A stretch of 64,000 bases of DNA, from assembly GCF_000526995.1 (NCBI RefSeq), contig NZ_AZUI01000001.1, positions 5,808,001 to 5,872,000 of the forward strand, read 5' to 3'. Shown piece after piece: positions 18,064 through 27,117 of this stretch. This DNA is from Lacrimispora indolis DSM 755. Its GTDB lineage: Bacteria > Bacillota > Clostridia > Lachnospirales > Lachnospiraceae. The notes under the pieces were generated by a model. The model did no database searches and had not been told where the DNA came from. It saw only the letters and a program-made list of their open reading frames with translations. How positions within the stretch are numbered: the first letter of the stretch is position 1; each line of letters opens with the position of its first letter. The position numbers and the translations under genes were made by a program.

Positions 18064-19860
18064 TTAGTATTTACTATGAGCCATGGAAAATCCCATGCTT
18101 TCCGGTGAAGGTTTTATGGAAATTTGCTGATTCATTGGATATAATGTGTTTCCAATTCTGATGCCCTGAAAGTCTTCTTTTAATTTAAACTGAGCAATTG
18201 TCTCTTTCAGTAAAGCTGCCTGTCCGCTCATTTCCTCACTTACGGCAGCACATTCTTCAGAGGAAGCACTATTGGCCTGCACAACCTGGGATACCTGTTC
18301 AACCGCTTTACTGATCTGTATCATGGAATCTGCCACATTACCTGCTGATTGGGAAATGCTTGTAATAACCTCACTGCTTTGGACCACGCCTTCCACAATC
18401 TTTTGCAGGGCATCCGATGTCTGGCTGGATATTACAGAACCCTGGGCCGCTTTTTCTATGGTCGTATCAATCAGCGCTGCCGTATCCTTTGCAGCCTCCG
18501 CGCTTTTCGCAGCAAGGCTGCGCACTTCATCTGCTACAACCGCAAACCCTTTTCCATGCTGACCGGCACGTGCAGCTTCCACGGCTGCATTCAGCGCAAG
18601 TATATTGGTTTGAAATGCAATTTCATCAATAATCTTGATCACAGAAGCAATTTCTTTGCTGGCAGCATTGGCCTGCTGTGTGGACAGCATCATTTCTTCC
18701 ATTTTTGAGGATCCTGATTCAGCCTTTTGCTGAATTTCATCTCCCATTGTTTTTGCCTCGCCGGCCATAGCAGCACTGCTTCTCATCTCTTCGGAAACGC
18801 CTTTTATTGTCATGCTCAATTCCTGCACAGTTGCCGCCTGCTCTGTGGCGCCCTGAGCCAATGATTGAGCGGCATCGGCAACCTGCACGGCGCCGGTAGC
18901 CACTTGTTCCGTAGCAAGATTGATTTCCCCAAACAGGTGATTTAAATTATCTTGTATTGTCAGTAATGCCATGCCTAATACATCCTGTTGGGACAATAAT
19001 TTCACTTCACTGCTTAAATCCTTCCCGGCAATGACTTTTAGCTCTTCTGATATATGCACGATGTGCATAACCATCTTTTCTGTAGCAGCTATACTTTGAC
19101 CAACCTCATCCTTAAACTGCTTATCATTATCCAGTTCCATTTGTAAATCCTTTTCAAACTCCAGCGCACCGGTGGCTGCAATCTGTTCCATCACCTTTTT
19201 CAGTCTCCCAATAGGGCCGGCAATAATTTTGGTTATGTAAACAGTAAGGATAACCCCTGCCAAAAGGGAGATGAGCAGGATAAGGGTGATCAATATTTTG
19301 GAACGTTGAAATGTTTGTGTATTGGACTGCAGCATTTCATATGCATACCTTTTATTCATATCCCTGCTTATATTGAGCAAATCTGTTATCCGGTCCGTGT
19401 CTGCCGCAGCTTCATCCATCGACTTTTTGGCACCGGCGGAATCATTTATCTTGCCAGAATCAGTTACCTTACGTTTTGCAGCAGCAAAATTATTAGTATA
19501 AATGGTTTTGAATTCATCAAAATTCACCTGATCCTCCGGATTATTTATCGTCTTTTGATATGAATCAAATAATTGATGCATCTCGGTATCCAGCTGATCC
19601 AGCATGGACAGAGCCTGCTTAAATGATTCATCTTCCGGTTCGTATATTACAATATTGCGTATAAACGTCTTTTGCTGATAAAAGTTCTGGCTGATCTCTC
19701 CTGCAATTTCAACCCCTGTCAACTGCTCCGAATACAAGGTATCTTCTGCCGCATTCATAGTGCTCATGCTTGATATTGCTGCAATAGCTATAATAACAGA
19801 AAATAATATCAGAACTGCAAAACTTATGATTAGTTTAAGATGTAATTTGAGATTTCTCAT
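18064..19860 (-). CDS. Methyl-accepting chemotaxis protein
   Basis: The 598-aa receptor has a first membrane helix at residues about 8-30 and an extracytoplasmic four-helix-bundle type sensor to about residue 190. A second helix ([20 protein letters not shown]) and a HAMP linker ([15 protein letters not shown]) follow, then a signalling hairpin with the highly conserved tip [21 protein letters not shown]. It couples to CheA and CheW. The receptor ends without a CheR-tethering pentapeptide. A CheW-like gene is divergent upstream and an EAL protein lies downstream, suggesting a signalling cluster. AAGGCGG serves as ribosome binding site. Confidence 0.95.
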   Translation of the reverse strand: MRNLKLHLKLIISFAVLILFSVIIAIAAISSMSTMNAAEDTLYSEQLTGVEIAGEISQNFYQQKTFIRNIVIYEPEDESFKQALSMLDQLDTEMHQLFDSYQKTINNPEDQVNFDEFKTIYTNNFAAAKRKVTDSGKINDSAGAKKSMDEAAADTDRITDLLNISRDMNKRYAYEMLQSNTQTFQRSKILITLILLISLLAGVILTVYITKIIAGPIGRLKKVMEQIAATGALEFEKDLQMELDNDKQFKDEVGQSIAATEKMVMHIVHISEELKVIAGKDLSSEVKLLSQQDVLGMALLTIQDNLNHLFGEINLATEQVATGAVQVADAAQSLAQGATEQAATVQELSMTIKGVSEEMRSSAAMAGEAKTMGDEIQQKAESGSSKMEEMMLSTQQANAASKEIASVIKIIDEIAFQTNILALNAAVEAARAGQHGKGFAVVADEVRSLAAKSAEAAKDTAALIDTTIEKAAQGSVISSQTSDALQKIVEGVVQSSEVITSISQSAGNVADSMIQISKAVEQVSQVVQANSASSEECAAVSEEMSGQAALLKETIAQFKLKEDFQGIRIGNTLYPMNQQISIKPSPESMGFSMAHSKY

Positions 19861-19912
19861 TACAACACCGCCTTATTATATTTAAATTATCACTTCTTTT
19901 AACACTTTTCCA

Positions 19913-20020
19913 TCATAAAGGCCCTGATTTGCCCATCATAGACCCAATTTCCCGATCAATCCCCCTACCTCCAACCATCCCCTTTGCCTGAAGCGATAAA
20001 CGTTTACCCTCATAGCTCAT
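19913..20020 (-). CDS. Candidate 35-codon small ORF upstream of the MCP gene
   Basis: An ATG at 20020 follows AAGGAGGAAAGAGTT, one of the best ribosome binding sites in the region, and opens 35 codons (MSYEGKRLSLQAKGMVGG and onward, ending GKSGPL) to a TGA 52 bp before the MCP start. The peptide is basic and glycine-rich, without a hydrophobic segment. I do not recognise it. It could be a leader peptide or a small protein co-transcribed with the receptor. The evidence is only the ribosome binding site and position. Confidence 0.45.
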   Translation of the reverse strand: MSYEGKRLSLQAKGMVGGRGIDREIGSMMGKSGPL

Positions 20021-20486
20021 AACTCTTTCCTCCTTAGTAGTTTTTGACTCTCCATGGCTTTTCCCAATTAGCTTTCAAAGCAATGGATGACATTATGTTA
20101 CAATATACGACTTTTTTCACCAGATAGGAGTATTAATGTATCCGATGAAGCTTCTTATGTGCTTAATGTTATTAATAACATTTCTCAATAAAAGCTGTCG
20201 GATATCTTTTAAGAGGAAAATTTTTCCATTACACTCAATTCAGGATATCAAACCGCCAATTCACTACACGCATAATCCATGAAAAATATAAAATAGATAT
20301 ACTGGCATAAGAAGAAAGGGAAATAATATAATCAAAATGTGGATTAAAATAATCCTTTTGGAAGATACTAAAATATGGAAAGAATCATTGGGGAGTTATC
20401 AGTTTTGTCAGCCGGAGTCCCATGGAACCCGGCATCTAGAACCTAAACATGCTCCCTCGGCTGACAGCTAAAAGGAAGGGTGTATC
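20021..20486. other. Divergent intergenic region between MCP and CheW-like genes, with leader hairpin
   Basis: No other gene is seen here. The region should hold the promoters of both chemotaxis genes, but no strong -35/-10 pair was identified. Just before the CheW-like gene, GTCAGCCG (20407-20414) and CGGCTGAC (20458-20465) form an 8-bp perfect stem closing a 43-nt GC-richer interior. The interior includes CCATGG and a further GGAG/CTCC pairing, and the stem ends 21 bp before the start codon. It may be a structured leader; it matches no riboswitch class I know. Confidence 0.45.
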
Positions 20487-21035
20487 ATGGAAGAAAGAAT
20501 GAGTTCAACAAATGAACTGCAGGTGCTGGTAACAGGAGTTGCCGGTAACACGTTTGGTATTAACATCGCAAAGATTCAGGAGCTGGCATGGTATCAGGAT
20601 GTTCAGCGGATCCCCCATTCCAATCCCTGTATCGAAGGAACGGTACATCTTAGGGGTGAAGCGTTTACCGTGGTGGATCTTGCAAAATATCTGGATCTTC
20701 CTGCTTCGAAAGATCCTGAACATGACTTATTGATTATTATGGGATTTAAACAGATGGGCATGGCCTTTCATGTCCATCAGGCAGATGCCATCAGCCGGAT
20801 TTCGTGGGAAACCATCGAAAAGCCGGATTCGGAGCTTTATGGGGACAAAGACAACATTGTCATCGGCATAGCAAAAGCGGATGACCGTGTCATCACCCTG
20901 ATCGACCTTGAGTGGATCATGCATGAAATTGCTGCGGTCTTAAGTGCGGAGGCTCAAACAAGCGAGACAGCTGATAACTACGGAAACAGCAACAGGGAAT
21001 CCAGTTTTATAGGGCAAGTCCTCTGCTGTGAATAA
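20487..21035 (+). CDS. CheW-like chemotaxis coupling protein
   Basis: The 182-aa protein has the CheW fold signatures: FGINIAKIQELAWYQDVQRIPHS for the first sheet, then CIEGTVHLRGEAFTVVDLAKYLDLP, matching the NLRG..(I/V)VDL core, and a second half ending VITLIDLEWIMHEI. There is no receiver domain, so it is CheW-type or a CheV N-terminal-like module with a 30-residue tail. It probably links the divergent MCP to a CheA encoded elsewhere. AAGGAAGG precedes the ATG. Confidence 0.88.
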   Translation: MEERMSSTNELQVLVTGVAGNTFGINIAKIQELAWYQDVQRIPHSNPCIEGTVHLRGEAFTVVDLAKYLDLPASKDPEHDLLIIMGFKQMGMAFHVHQADAISRISWETIEKPDSELYGDKDNIVIGIAKADDRVITLIDLEWIMHEIAAVLSAEAQTSETADNYGNSNRESSFIGQVLCCE

Positions 21036-21051
21036 AACGATTGGGTATAAG

Positions 21052-21091
21052 AAAACACCTCCCTGCACGCTGTGCAGCCAGGAGGTGTTTT
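21052..21091. terminator. Bidirectional terminator between cheW-like gene and siderophore operon
   Basis: AAAACACCTCC (21052-21062) and GGAGGTGTTTT (21081-21091) form a perfect 11-bp stem, with an inner CTGCAC/GTGCAG pairing. T-runs lie on both strands between two convergent genes. Confidence 0.93.
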
Positions 21092-21110
21092 GCTCTTTAT
21101 AAGCACAATA

Positions 21111-22088
21111 TTATTTCATTGTATTTATTATGGAATCCGTTACGATTTTTAACTGCTGCAGCACAGCAATCGGATCATAGTAATAAACCTGTTCAAAGGG
21201 CAATTCAATGACCCTGTTATTCTGTACTGCAGAGAGGTTTTTCCATACAGAAGTTTTTTTCATCTCTTCTACATCTTTACTTGGTTCCCCATTTGCAGTG
21301 TAAACAGTAACAAACATATAATCCGGCGCATACTGGGACAGTGCTTCTATGGATATTTCTGCCCAGCCCTGTCCGTCACTGACTTCCTGTAACTTTTCCT
21401 GGAGTTTCAGGCCAAGTCCTGATGTTAAAACCTGTCCGCCCCTTCCCATATTATCTCCGAATGCATATACTTTACCGTTGGCAAATTCAAAGAGACCCAC
21501 ACTGGCATTCATATCCATTCCCGCTTCCTTTAAACGTTCTGTCTCCTTAGCGGCTTCTGTTTCAAATTCAGCAATCCAGGCTTCTGCTTCTGACTGTTTA
21601 TTTAACATTTCTCCAAAATAACGAATGGAGGACTTAATATCTCTGTTGGTATTAAAGGGGATAAAAACAGTAGGTGCTATCTTCTCCATTTCAGCCAAAC
21701 CTTCTTCTGAATCCGTAATAATCAGATCAGGATCCAGAGCAAGAACCTCTTCCACATTCATGGGGTAGCCGACATCTTTTATCTGAGCTTTCTTTTCTTC
21801 ATCAATATAAGGATTTGCAAGACTCCATTCTTCACTTCCTGCGACAGGTATTCCTAATACCATAACTTCACCAAGATAAGTACGCACTACTACTCTCTGG
21901 GGATCATCAGGGATTTCTACGTCTCCATTTACTGCTTTAAATGTATGGGTTCCGCCTTTATTAGGTTCAGAGGCCTGTGATGCGCCAGGTACAGCAGTTC
22001 CATTATTCGCTCCGCAGCCTGTTAAAACGGCAGCAGTCAAAGCCAGGCCTGTCAGCACATGAATCATTCGTTTCATTTTCAATACCAT
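21111..22088 (-). CDS. Iron-siderophore ABC transporter substrate-binding lipoprotein
   Basis: The 325-aa protein begins with a lipoprotein signal whose lipobox is LTGC (Cys about residue 25), then a low-complexity linker and a FecB/FepB-type binding domain. PQRVVVRTYLGEVMVLG is the usual first motif, and ALDPDLIITDSE the second. It would capture ferric siderophore outside the membrane for the two FecCD permeases encoded upstream. The start could be the ATG at 22088 or the one 12 bp downstream, since no strong ribosome binding site separates them. Confidence 0.9.
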   Translation of the reverse strand: MVLKMKRMIHVLTGLALTAAVLTGCGANNGTAVPGASQASEPNKGGTHTFKAVNGDVEIPDDPQRVVVRTYLGEVMVLGIPVAGSEEWSLANPYIDEEKKAQIKDVGYPMNVEEVLALDPDLIITDSEEGLAEMEKIAPTVFIPFNTNRDIKSSIRYFGEMLNKQSEAEAWIAEFETEAAKETERLKEAGMDMNASVGLFEFANGKVYAFGDNMGRGGQVLTSGLGLKLQEKLQEVSDGQGWAEISIEALSQYAPDYMFVTVYTANGEPSKDVEEMKKTSVWKNLSAVQNNRVIELPFEQVYYYDPIAVLQQLKIVTDSIINTMK

Positions 22089-22159
22089 ATACTACATTTT
22101 TTCGCAGTACAGCCGCGTAGATCATTCAGCGGCATCCTTTCTTTCAATTACATATATTT

Positions 22160-23194
22160 TTAATTATATTTTACAATTAAATAGATAAAATAGGGCGCGC
22201 CTACCATAGCAACCATTAACCCAATGGGTATGCCATCGGGGGAAAATATGAATTTGGCACATACGTCAGCAAACAAGGTGATTCCTATTCCAATGCATGC
22301 GGCAACGGGCAGGTAGTATCTGCTTAATCCTCCTGTAAGCCTTCGTGCAATATGAGGCGAAAGAAGCCCCAGAAAACTGATGGTTCCCCCTGCTGCCACC
22401 GCTATGGAGGCGAAGGCAACAGCCGTTAATAAAAGCAGAAGCCTGCTCTTTTCTGTCTTAACTCCTAAGGTTACTCCCCACTCATCTCCCAATCTCAGAA
22501 TATCAAGCTCCTGTGTCTGCCTGTTTAAAAGAATACAAAGGATCAGGGTCCAGCCGCCAAGAAGGGTGATCAGGGGCCAATCTGCTTTCCATATATCGCC
22601 AGACAGCCATGCCATTGCTCTGTTAAAATTGTATTCATTCATTTTTAACTGAAAAATTAAAATCAAGGCATTTATGACAGCATTTACGGCCACGCCCGTT
22701 AGCAGCAGCCTTATGGCAGATATTCCTTTATTCCAGGTCAGCACATAGACGATCATGGCTGTCAACAGCCCTCCGCTTATGGCTGTCACAGGCAGCATCC
22801 AATACTGGGTGGTCTTTACTATCTGTGCATCACCGCCGGAAAAGAAAATGTATAACACGACAAAGAGGCCTGCTCCTGCATTGATTCCCATGACTCCCGA
22901 ATCAACCAGATCATTTCTGGTAATGCCCTGTAAAAGAGCTCCGCTGAGAGCCATACCGGTACCCACTATGAAAATCATTGCCAGCCTTGGCAGACGGAAA
23001 GAAAACAGTACCAATTGGTTTTTAGGCGTTCCAAATCCTGCCAATGTCCGGATCATATCACCGGGGGAGATGGAGATGGCTCCCATGTTGAGCGAAATAA
23101 CAACTGTAATAACGATTAATATAATACCAATGGTCAATATCCCCCTGCACCTTTTTGCAGCAAGATATCTTACATCCTTTTCTTTTTGTTTCAC
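22160..23194 (-). CDS. FecCD-family siderophore ABC permease (second)
   Basis: The 344-aa polytopic permease has the FecCD patterns FRLPRLAMIFIVGTGMALSGALLQGITRNDLVDSG (quoted as the RLPR motif and the following glycine-rich segment), AVAAGGTISFLGLLSPHIARRL and the terminal GAPYFIYLI. It overlaps the upstream permease by 4 bp (ATGA), so the two are translationally coupled and probably form a heterodimer. About nine to ten membrane helices are expected. Confidence 0.93.
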   Translation of the reverse strand: MKQKEKDVRYLAAKRCRGILTIGIILIVITVVISLNMGAISISPGDMIRTLAGFGTPKNQLVLFSFRLPRLAMIFIVGTGMALSGALLQGITRNDLVDSGVMGINAGAGLFVVLYIFFSGGDAQIVKTTQYWMLPVTAISGGLLTAMIVYVLTWNKGISAIRLLLTGVAVNAVINALILIFQLKMNEYNFNRAMAWLSGDIWKADWPLITLLGGWTLILCILLNRQTQELDILRLGDEWGVTLGVKTEKSRLLLLLTAVAFASIAVAAGGTISFLGLLSPHIARRLTGGLSRYYLPVAACIGIGITLFADVCAKFIFSPDGIPIGLMVAMVGAPYFIYLIVKYN

Positions 23195-24246
23195 TGTGCA
23201 GTCCTTCCTCCGTTCTTTTTCTGCGTTCTCGCCAGATACAAAAAGAACGGCGCACCGATCAGAGCGGTAATGGCACCTACCGGAATTTCAAGAGGCGCGC
23301 TGGCCGAACGTGCCATGAAATCTGCTGCTCCCAGTAAAAATGCCGACATAACGGCTACCACCGGAAGCAGGAAAGAAAAACGGCTTCCAAACAGCAGTCT
23401 TGCAATATGAGGGACACACAGTCCGACAAATCCTACGTTTCCGATTACAGAAACACTGATTCCTGTACCGATCACCACCACCAGAAGTCCTGCTTTGCGT
23501 GCTCTGTCCACATTAGCCCCGAGTCCCGTTGAAAGCTCATCTCCTAAAACCATCAGTGCAAAATCTTTCCGGTAGTACAGAATGATGAGAAGAATTACGA
23601 TTAAGCTGACCGTCAAAAATAAGAGGTCCGTTGCATTGATCCCGGCAAGGCTGCCTGCTATCCAAAAGCTTAAACTCCTTGAGGTTTTGCTTCTGATTCC
23701 TATGATCAGAGATAAGCTCCCAAAGAAATTAGAAACAGCCGTTCCTGCCAGCATCAGTTTAAGGGGGTCCGTTCTTCTTCCCATTTTACCGGATAAAAGA
23801 CTGACAAATATCATGGCAAGTGCAGCTCCTGCCATGGCAATGACAGAACGCTGAACGGAACCAATATTCATGCTGATGGCATAACTGACTGCAATTACCA
23901 CACTGGCTCCCCCTGATACACCAAGGAGAGAAGGGTCTCCTAATGGATTGCTGCTGATACTTTGCATGATCAGTCCGCAGATTCCAAGTATGGTTCCTGT
24001 TAATAAAGCGCCTATGATTCTTGGAAGGCGTACTGTATATATAATCTGATGAGCCTGATTAAAAGGGTCATATGCGGTAACACTTTCCCAAAGTGTTTTA
24101 AAGGAGTAATTTTTTAGTCCCACCAGTAAACTGGCTGTTATAAGAAAGCACGTAAGGATACCTAAGGCAAATATCAGCCTGTACAGCCTCCTTTGCAAGT
24201 CTTTTCCATTATCTGTTTTTTTCATGTATTCACTCTTATGCTGCAT
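23191..24246 (-). CDS. FecCD-family siderophore ABC permease (first)
   Basis: The 351-aa polytopic protein contains VRLPRIIGALLTGTILGICG, NPLGDPSLLGVSGGA, the GNVGFVGLCVPHIARLLFG coupling segment and the terminal IGAPFFLYLARTQKKNGG, all characteristic of FepD/FhuB-type permeases. It starts 3 bp after the ATPase gene stop and overlaps the next permease by 4 bp. It acts with the ATP-binding protein to import ferric siderophore or a related complex. Confidence 0.93.
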   Translation of the reverse strand: MQHKSEYMKKTDNGKDLQRRLYRLIFALGILTCFLITASLLVGLKNYSFKTLWESVTAYDPFNQAHQIIYTVRLPRIIGALLTGTILGICGLIMQSISSNPLGDPSLLGVSGGASVVIAVSYAISMNIGSVQRSVIAMAGAALAMIFVSLLSGKMGRRTDPLKLMLAGTAVSNFFGSLSLIIGIRSKTSRSLSFWIAGSLAGINATDLLFLTVSLIVILLIILYYRKDFALMVLGDELSTGLGANVDRARKAGLLVVVIGTGISVSVIGNVGFVGLCVPHIARLLFGSRFSFLLPVVAVMSAFLLGAADFMARSASAPLEIPVGAITALIGAPFFLYLARTQKKNGGRTAQ

Positions 24247-24249
24247 TTT

Positions 24250-25041
24250 TTATGCCTTTTCAACTTGATCATAGGATAGGAATGCCGGCCTGCTGCTTCT
24301 TGGGTCAAGAACAATTTTTGCATCGATTTGAAATACATCTCTCAGCATTTCACTGGTAAATACATCCCTGACTTCTCCTCTGTACAATATCTCTCCGCTT
24401 TTTAAACAAATTAAATCGTCTGCAAACCTTGCCGCCTGATTCAAATCATGGATAACCAGCACAATCGTCTTTTTAAACTCCTGATTTAATTTCTTTAAAA
24501 GCTTCAGTATTTCCAGCTGGTGAGTTAAATCCAAAAACGTAGTAGGCTCATCCAGCAATAATATTTTACTGTCCTGTGCCAGGGTCAATGCGATCCAGGC
24601 CCTTTGCCTCTGGCCTCCTGATAAAGCATTAATATCCCTGTAACGAAATTCCCAGGTACCGGTCAATTTCATGGCCTCTTCCACTTTTATATAATCGTCT
24701 TTTGTCAGATCGTTTTTATATCTTTTCAGATAAGGATACCTGCCAAAGCAGACCAGCTCAAAGACATTGATTCCGATGGGTGCCTGAGGACTTTGGGGCA
24801 ATAAGGATAAATGCCTGGCGATTTCTTTCGTGTCGTATGCCGCCAAAGGTTCATTAAACAGCAGCACTTCTCCGGCTGAAGGCTTTAACAGTCTTGCAAA
24901 GCCTTTTAAAAGGGTGGATTTTCCGCTGCCGTTTGCGCCGATTAATGCTGTAATTTTTCCTTCTCTGACTCCGGCATCAAGCTGATGAACCACTTCTTTC
25001 CCCTCATAACACAGGGAAAGCCCTTTTGCACTTAATTCCAT
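24250..25041 (-). CDS. Siderophore ABC transporter ATP-binding protein
   Basis: The 263-aa ATPase has Walker A GANGSGKST, Q-loop LLPQSPQAP, signature LSGGQRQRAWIA, Walker B ILLLDEPTTFLD and the H-loop VIHDLNQAARFAD, the FecE/FepC subtype. It is first in a four-gene operon (ATPase, two permeases, binding protein) read from a near-perfect promoter and divergent from an AraC regulator, a usual arrangement for iron-regulated uptake. The length is normal. Confidence 0.94.
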   Translation of the reverse strand: MELSAKGLSLCYEGKEVVHQLDAGVREGKITALIGANGSGKSTLLKGFARLLKPSAGEVLLFNEPLAAYDTKEIARHLSLLPQSPQAPIGINVFELVCFGRYPYLKRYKNDLTKDDYIKVEEAMKLTGTWEFRYRDINALSGGQRQRAWIALTLAQDSKILLLDEPTTFLDLTHQLEILKLLKKLNQEFKKTIVLVIHDLNQAARFADDLICLKSGEILYRGEVRDVFTSEMLRDVFQIDAKIVLDPRSSRPAFLSYDQVEKA

Positions 25042-25105
25042 GGATATTCCTCCGAATCTTTCTATGTTCTGCCGGCTTCTGCATGTGTTTTTTCATAAAA
25101 GTTTC

Positions 25106-25134
25106 TTTACATGCATAGGAAAATAACCTATAAT
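25106..25134 (+). promoter_or_regulatory. Promoter for the AraC-family gene
   Basis: TTTACA (25106-25111) and TATAAT (25129-25134) are spaced by 17 bp on the plus strand, about 160 bp upstream of the araC-type start. The resulting transcript would cross the start region of the divergent siderophore operon promoter. Confidence 0.7.
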
Positions 25135-25172
25135 GCAATAGTTAGAACAGACTAACCAGCAGAACAGGGTTG

Positions 25173-25201
25173 ATTATAACGAATAAGATATGGGTTGTCA
25201 A
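25173..25201 (-). promoter_or_regulatory. Consensus promoter of the siderophore operon
   Basis: On the minus strand TTGACA (25201-25196) and TATAAT (25178-25173) are perfect hexamers separated by exactly 17 bp. Immediately downstream AGAACAG occurs twice (25144-25150 and 25161-25167), 17 bp apart, a spacing typical of AraC-type direct-repeat sites. A perfect promoter suggests strong expression held down by a repressor. Confidence 0.85.
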
Positions 25202-25293
25202 GTGCAGCATCTGATTGGGATATAATTTCTTCTGTTAAGGGCTAAAATGAGATAATACAGAGAAATGCATAGAATACAGAGGAACTTACTATT

Positions 25294-26298
25294 ATGATAT
25301 ATAAGAATATGGATGATTATCATGCCGGTTTTTTTAAGCAGCTTCAATTTGAACAAAAAAATATGGGGTTTTATTCCATATACTCCCACCCGCAAAAACC
25401 GGATTTGGGGAAGATTTATTACTTTGAGAAAGAGGGATATTATAAGTTATTCATCAGCAATTACACGCCTGCCCGGACTTTCTCACTAAAGTTTTCGATT
25501 GAAGAGCGTTATTTCCAGATGAGCAATCTTTTAAAAGGAGAAGGTGAATACCAGCTTTTGGGACAACCCTTATTTAAATTGTGTCCCACTTCATTTTTAT
25601 TAACAGGAACCGGCAGAAAAGGCTCCCAGACCTGGAAAGGGGGGCAGCATTATCATGCAGCGGAAATTGTTATAAGAGAGAGATACTTTAAGGAATACTT
25701 AGCGAAAGCTTATGCCCCTTACTGCATCAGATTTGAGGATCTTCCTCCCGACCTTTTACAAAATTCATTTTCTCCCATACTGCTACAGCTTCTCCAAAAC
25801 CTTGAATATAACGCAAACCTGGGCACGCTTACCCCTATGCTCATAGAAGGTAAAGTATTGGAAATCATATCGGAGCTTACCAAAACCTACTCACAAAAGA
25901 TTATTCCGAAAACTTTCTCAGAGCCATCCCAGCTGATCATCACCTTACCTTCCGGGAAAAATATACTGTTAAGTGAAAGCGATCAAAAAGCGCTTCACGA
26001 AGCACACAACATTCTCACTTTAGAAGTTTGCACCCCGCCCACCATAAAAGAACTGGCCGGGCGGGTGTATTTGAATACGCAGAAATTAAAGGCAGGATTT
26101 TCCCATCTGTATCACATGTCCATCCATCAATATGTGACTTCTCTTAGAATGTCCATTGCCTGCAATCTGCTTAGCGAAGCTTCTCTATCCGTTGCCGATG
26201 TTTCAAAACAGGTGGGATACCATAACTGCAGTAAATTCATTGCCATGTTCCAGCGTTATTATGGTATGACTCCGCTTAAGTACCGGAATTCCTTATGA
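25294..26298 (+). CDS. AraC-family transcriptional regulator
   Basis: The 334-aa protein carries a C-terminal AraC/XylS double helix-turn-helix over about residues 235-334 (PTIKELAGRVYLNTQKLKAGF, then LSVADVSKQVGYHNCSKFIAMFQRYYGMTPLKYR). The N-terminal part has no clear motif. It resembles the PchR/YbtA group that senses siderophores and activates their uptake genes. It is divergent from the siderophore transport operon, which supports that role. GAGGAAC is the ribosome binding site. Confidence 0.9.
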   Translation: MIYKNMDDYHAGFFKQLQFEQKNMGFYSIYSHPQKPDLGKIYYFEKEGYYKLFISNYTPARTFSLKFSIEERYFQMSNLLKGEGEYQLLGQPLFKLCPTSFLLTGTGRKGSQTWKGGQHYHAAEIVIRERYFKEYLAKAYAPYCIRFEDLPPDLLQNSFSPILLQLLQNLEYNANLGTLTPMLIEGKVLEIISELTKTYSQKIIPKTFSEPSQLIITLPSGKNILLSESDQKALHEAHNILTLEVCTPPTIKELAGRVYLNTQKLKAGFSHLYHMSIHQYVTSLRMSIACNLLSEASLSVADVSKQVGYHNCSKFIAMFQRYYGMTPLKYRNSL

Positions 26299-27117
26299 GG
26301 AGATAACTAAGCCTCGAAAGGTTTCAAAGAACCACCTGCCTTTCCGGTATGTCTAATTAAAATGTTGTTGGTATGGTACCTTAATAGCACCAAACCTGAG
26401 CGGCGTCTGACAAAAAGTTTATCGAAAGGCTGACCCGCATAGGAAGCAACTATCGAATGAGGAATTTATGAGATAGGCATCCAACATACATGGTTCGTAA
26501 AATAAGCACAGCTTCTTTCCTCTGTAATTTCTGCTCATTGAATTATGTATGAAAAAATGTTTTACTTTAGATAATTGGAAGCATACAAAATGCTTTCTAT
26601 AACAAGAGACTTTATAAAAACGGACTAAGGAGTAAGCACAGTTACATTCATCAAACAGGTAGTATTCGCATTTTGTGAATAGTGTCTTCAAAAGAAATCT
26701 TTCGTTTGCGAGTATGATCATGATTGGAATTTTGAACAAAATCATTTATATTCTTACTGCTTTTATCAATTAATCTATACAGTGTTTTTTATGAGAGTAA
26801 TTATCCTTTATTTGTACGAGACCTCCTTGTAATTAGCTAAAATATCTACTAATTGCAAGGGGCACCTTACTAATCCTTGATCAGTAAAGAGCCCACATAT
26901 GTATGGCAGTTTGTCAAGTATGAAATAAAAAATCCATATCTCTTTTTCAGAAGTATGGCTCATATCTTAACTTAATGACATTGTATTAGAGCCCGCCTAT
27001 GGCGGACAAACAAAAAAAGAACCAACCATGTATTGCTACATGATCAGCTCCTTATTGGCTGCATTACGTTCGCTTAACTTAATGACATTGGTCGCACAAT
27101 GACATGAAATCATATTT
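26299..27117. other. Gene-poor 820-bp region, possibly degenerate mobile DNA
   Basis: No supported gene is seen. A 108-codon minus frame (26419-26745) has odd, Cys- and Phe-rich composition and no ribosome binding site, so it is not accepted. Structured pieces are an 11-bp imperfect inverted repeat CTTGTAATTAG/CTAATTGCAAG (26826-26859), a GCCCGCC-TAT-GGCGGAC hairpin (26991-27007), and an 18-bp direct repeat (see the repeat entry). Together they suggest the remains of an insertion element. Confidence 0.4.
26966..27090. repeat. 18-bp direct repeat flanking a short hairpin-bearing segment
   Basis: CTTAACTTAATGACATTG occurs at 26966-26983 and again, exactly, at 27073-27090. The 89 bp between contain a GC-rich hairpin near 26991-27007 and an imperfect hairpin around CATGTATTGCTACATG. 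The structure resembles a small non-autonomous element or excision scar; no transposase is nearby. Confidence 0.6.

Noticed and set aside
26419..26745. 108-codon minus-strand ORF
   Set aside because: No ribosome binding site, Cys/Phe-rich composition unlike neighbours, and no recognisable family.
26826..26859. Inverted repeat CTTGTAATTAG/CTAATTGCAAG as a terminator
   Set aside because: There is no T-run on either side and no adjacent gene end, so function is not supported.
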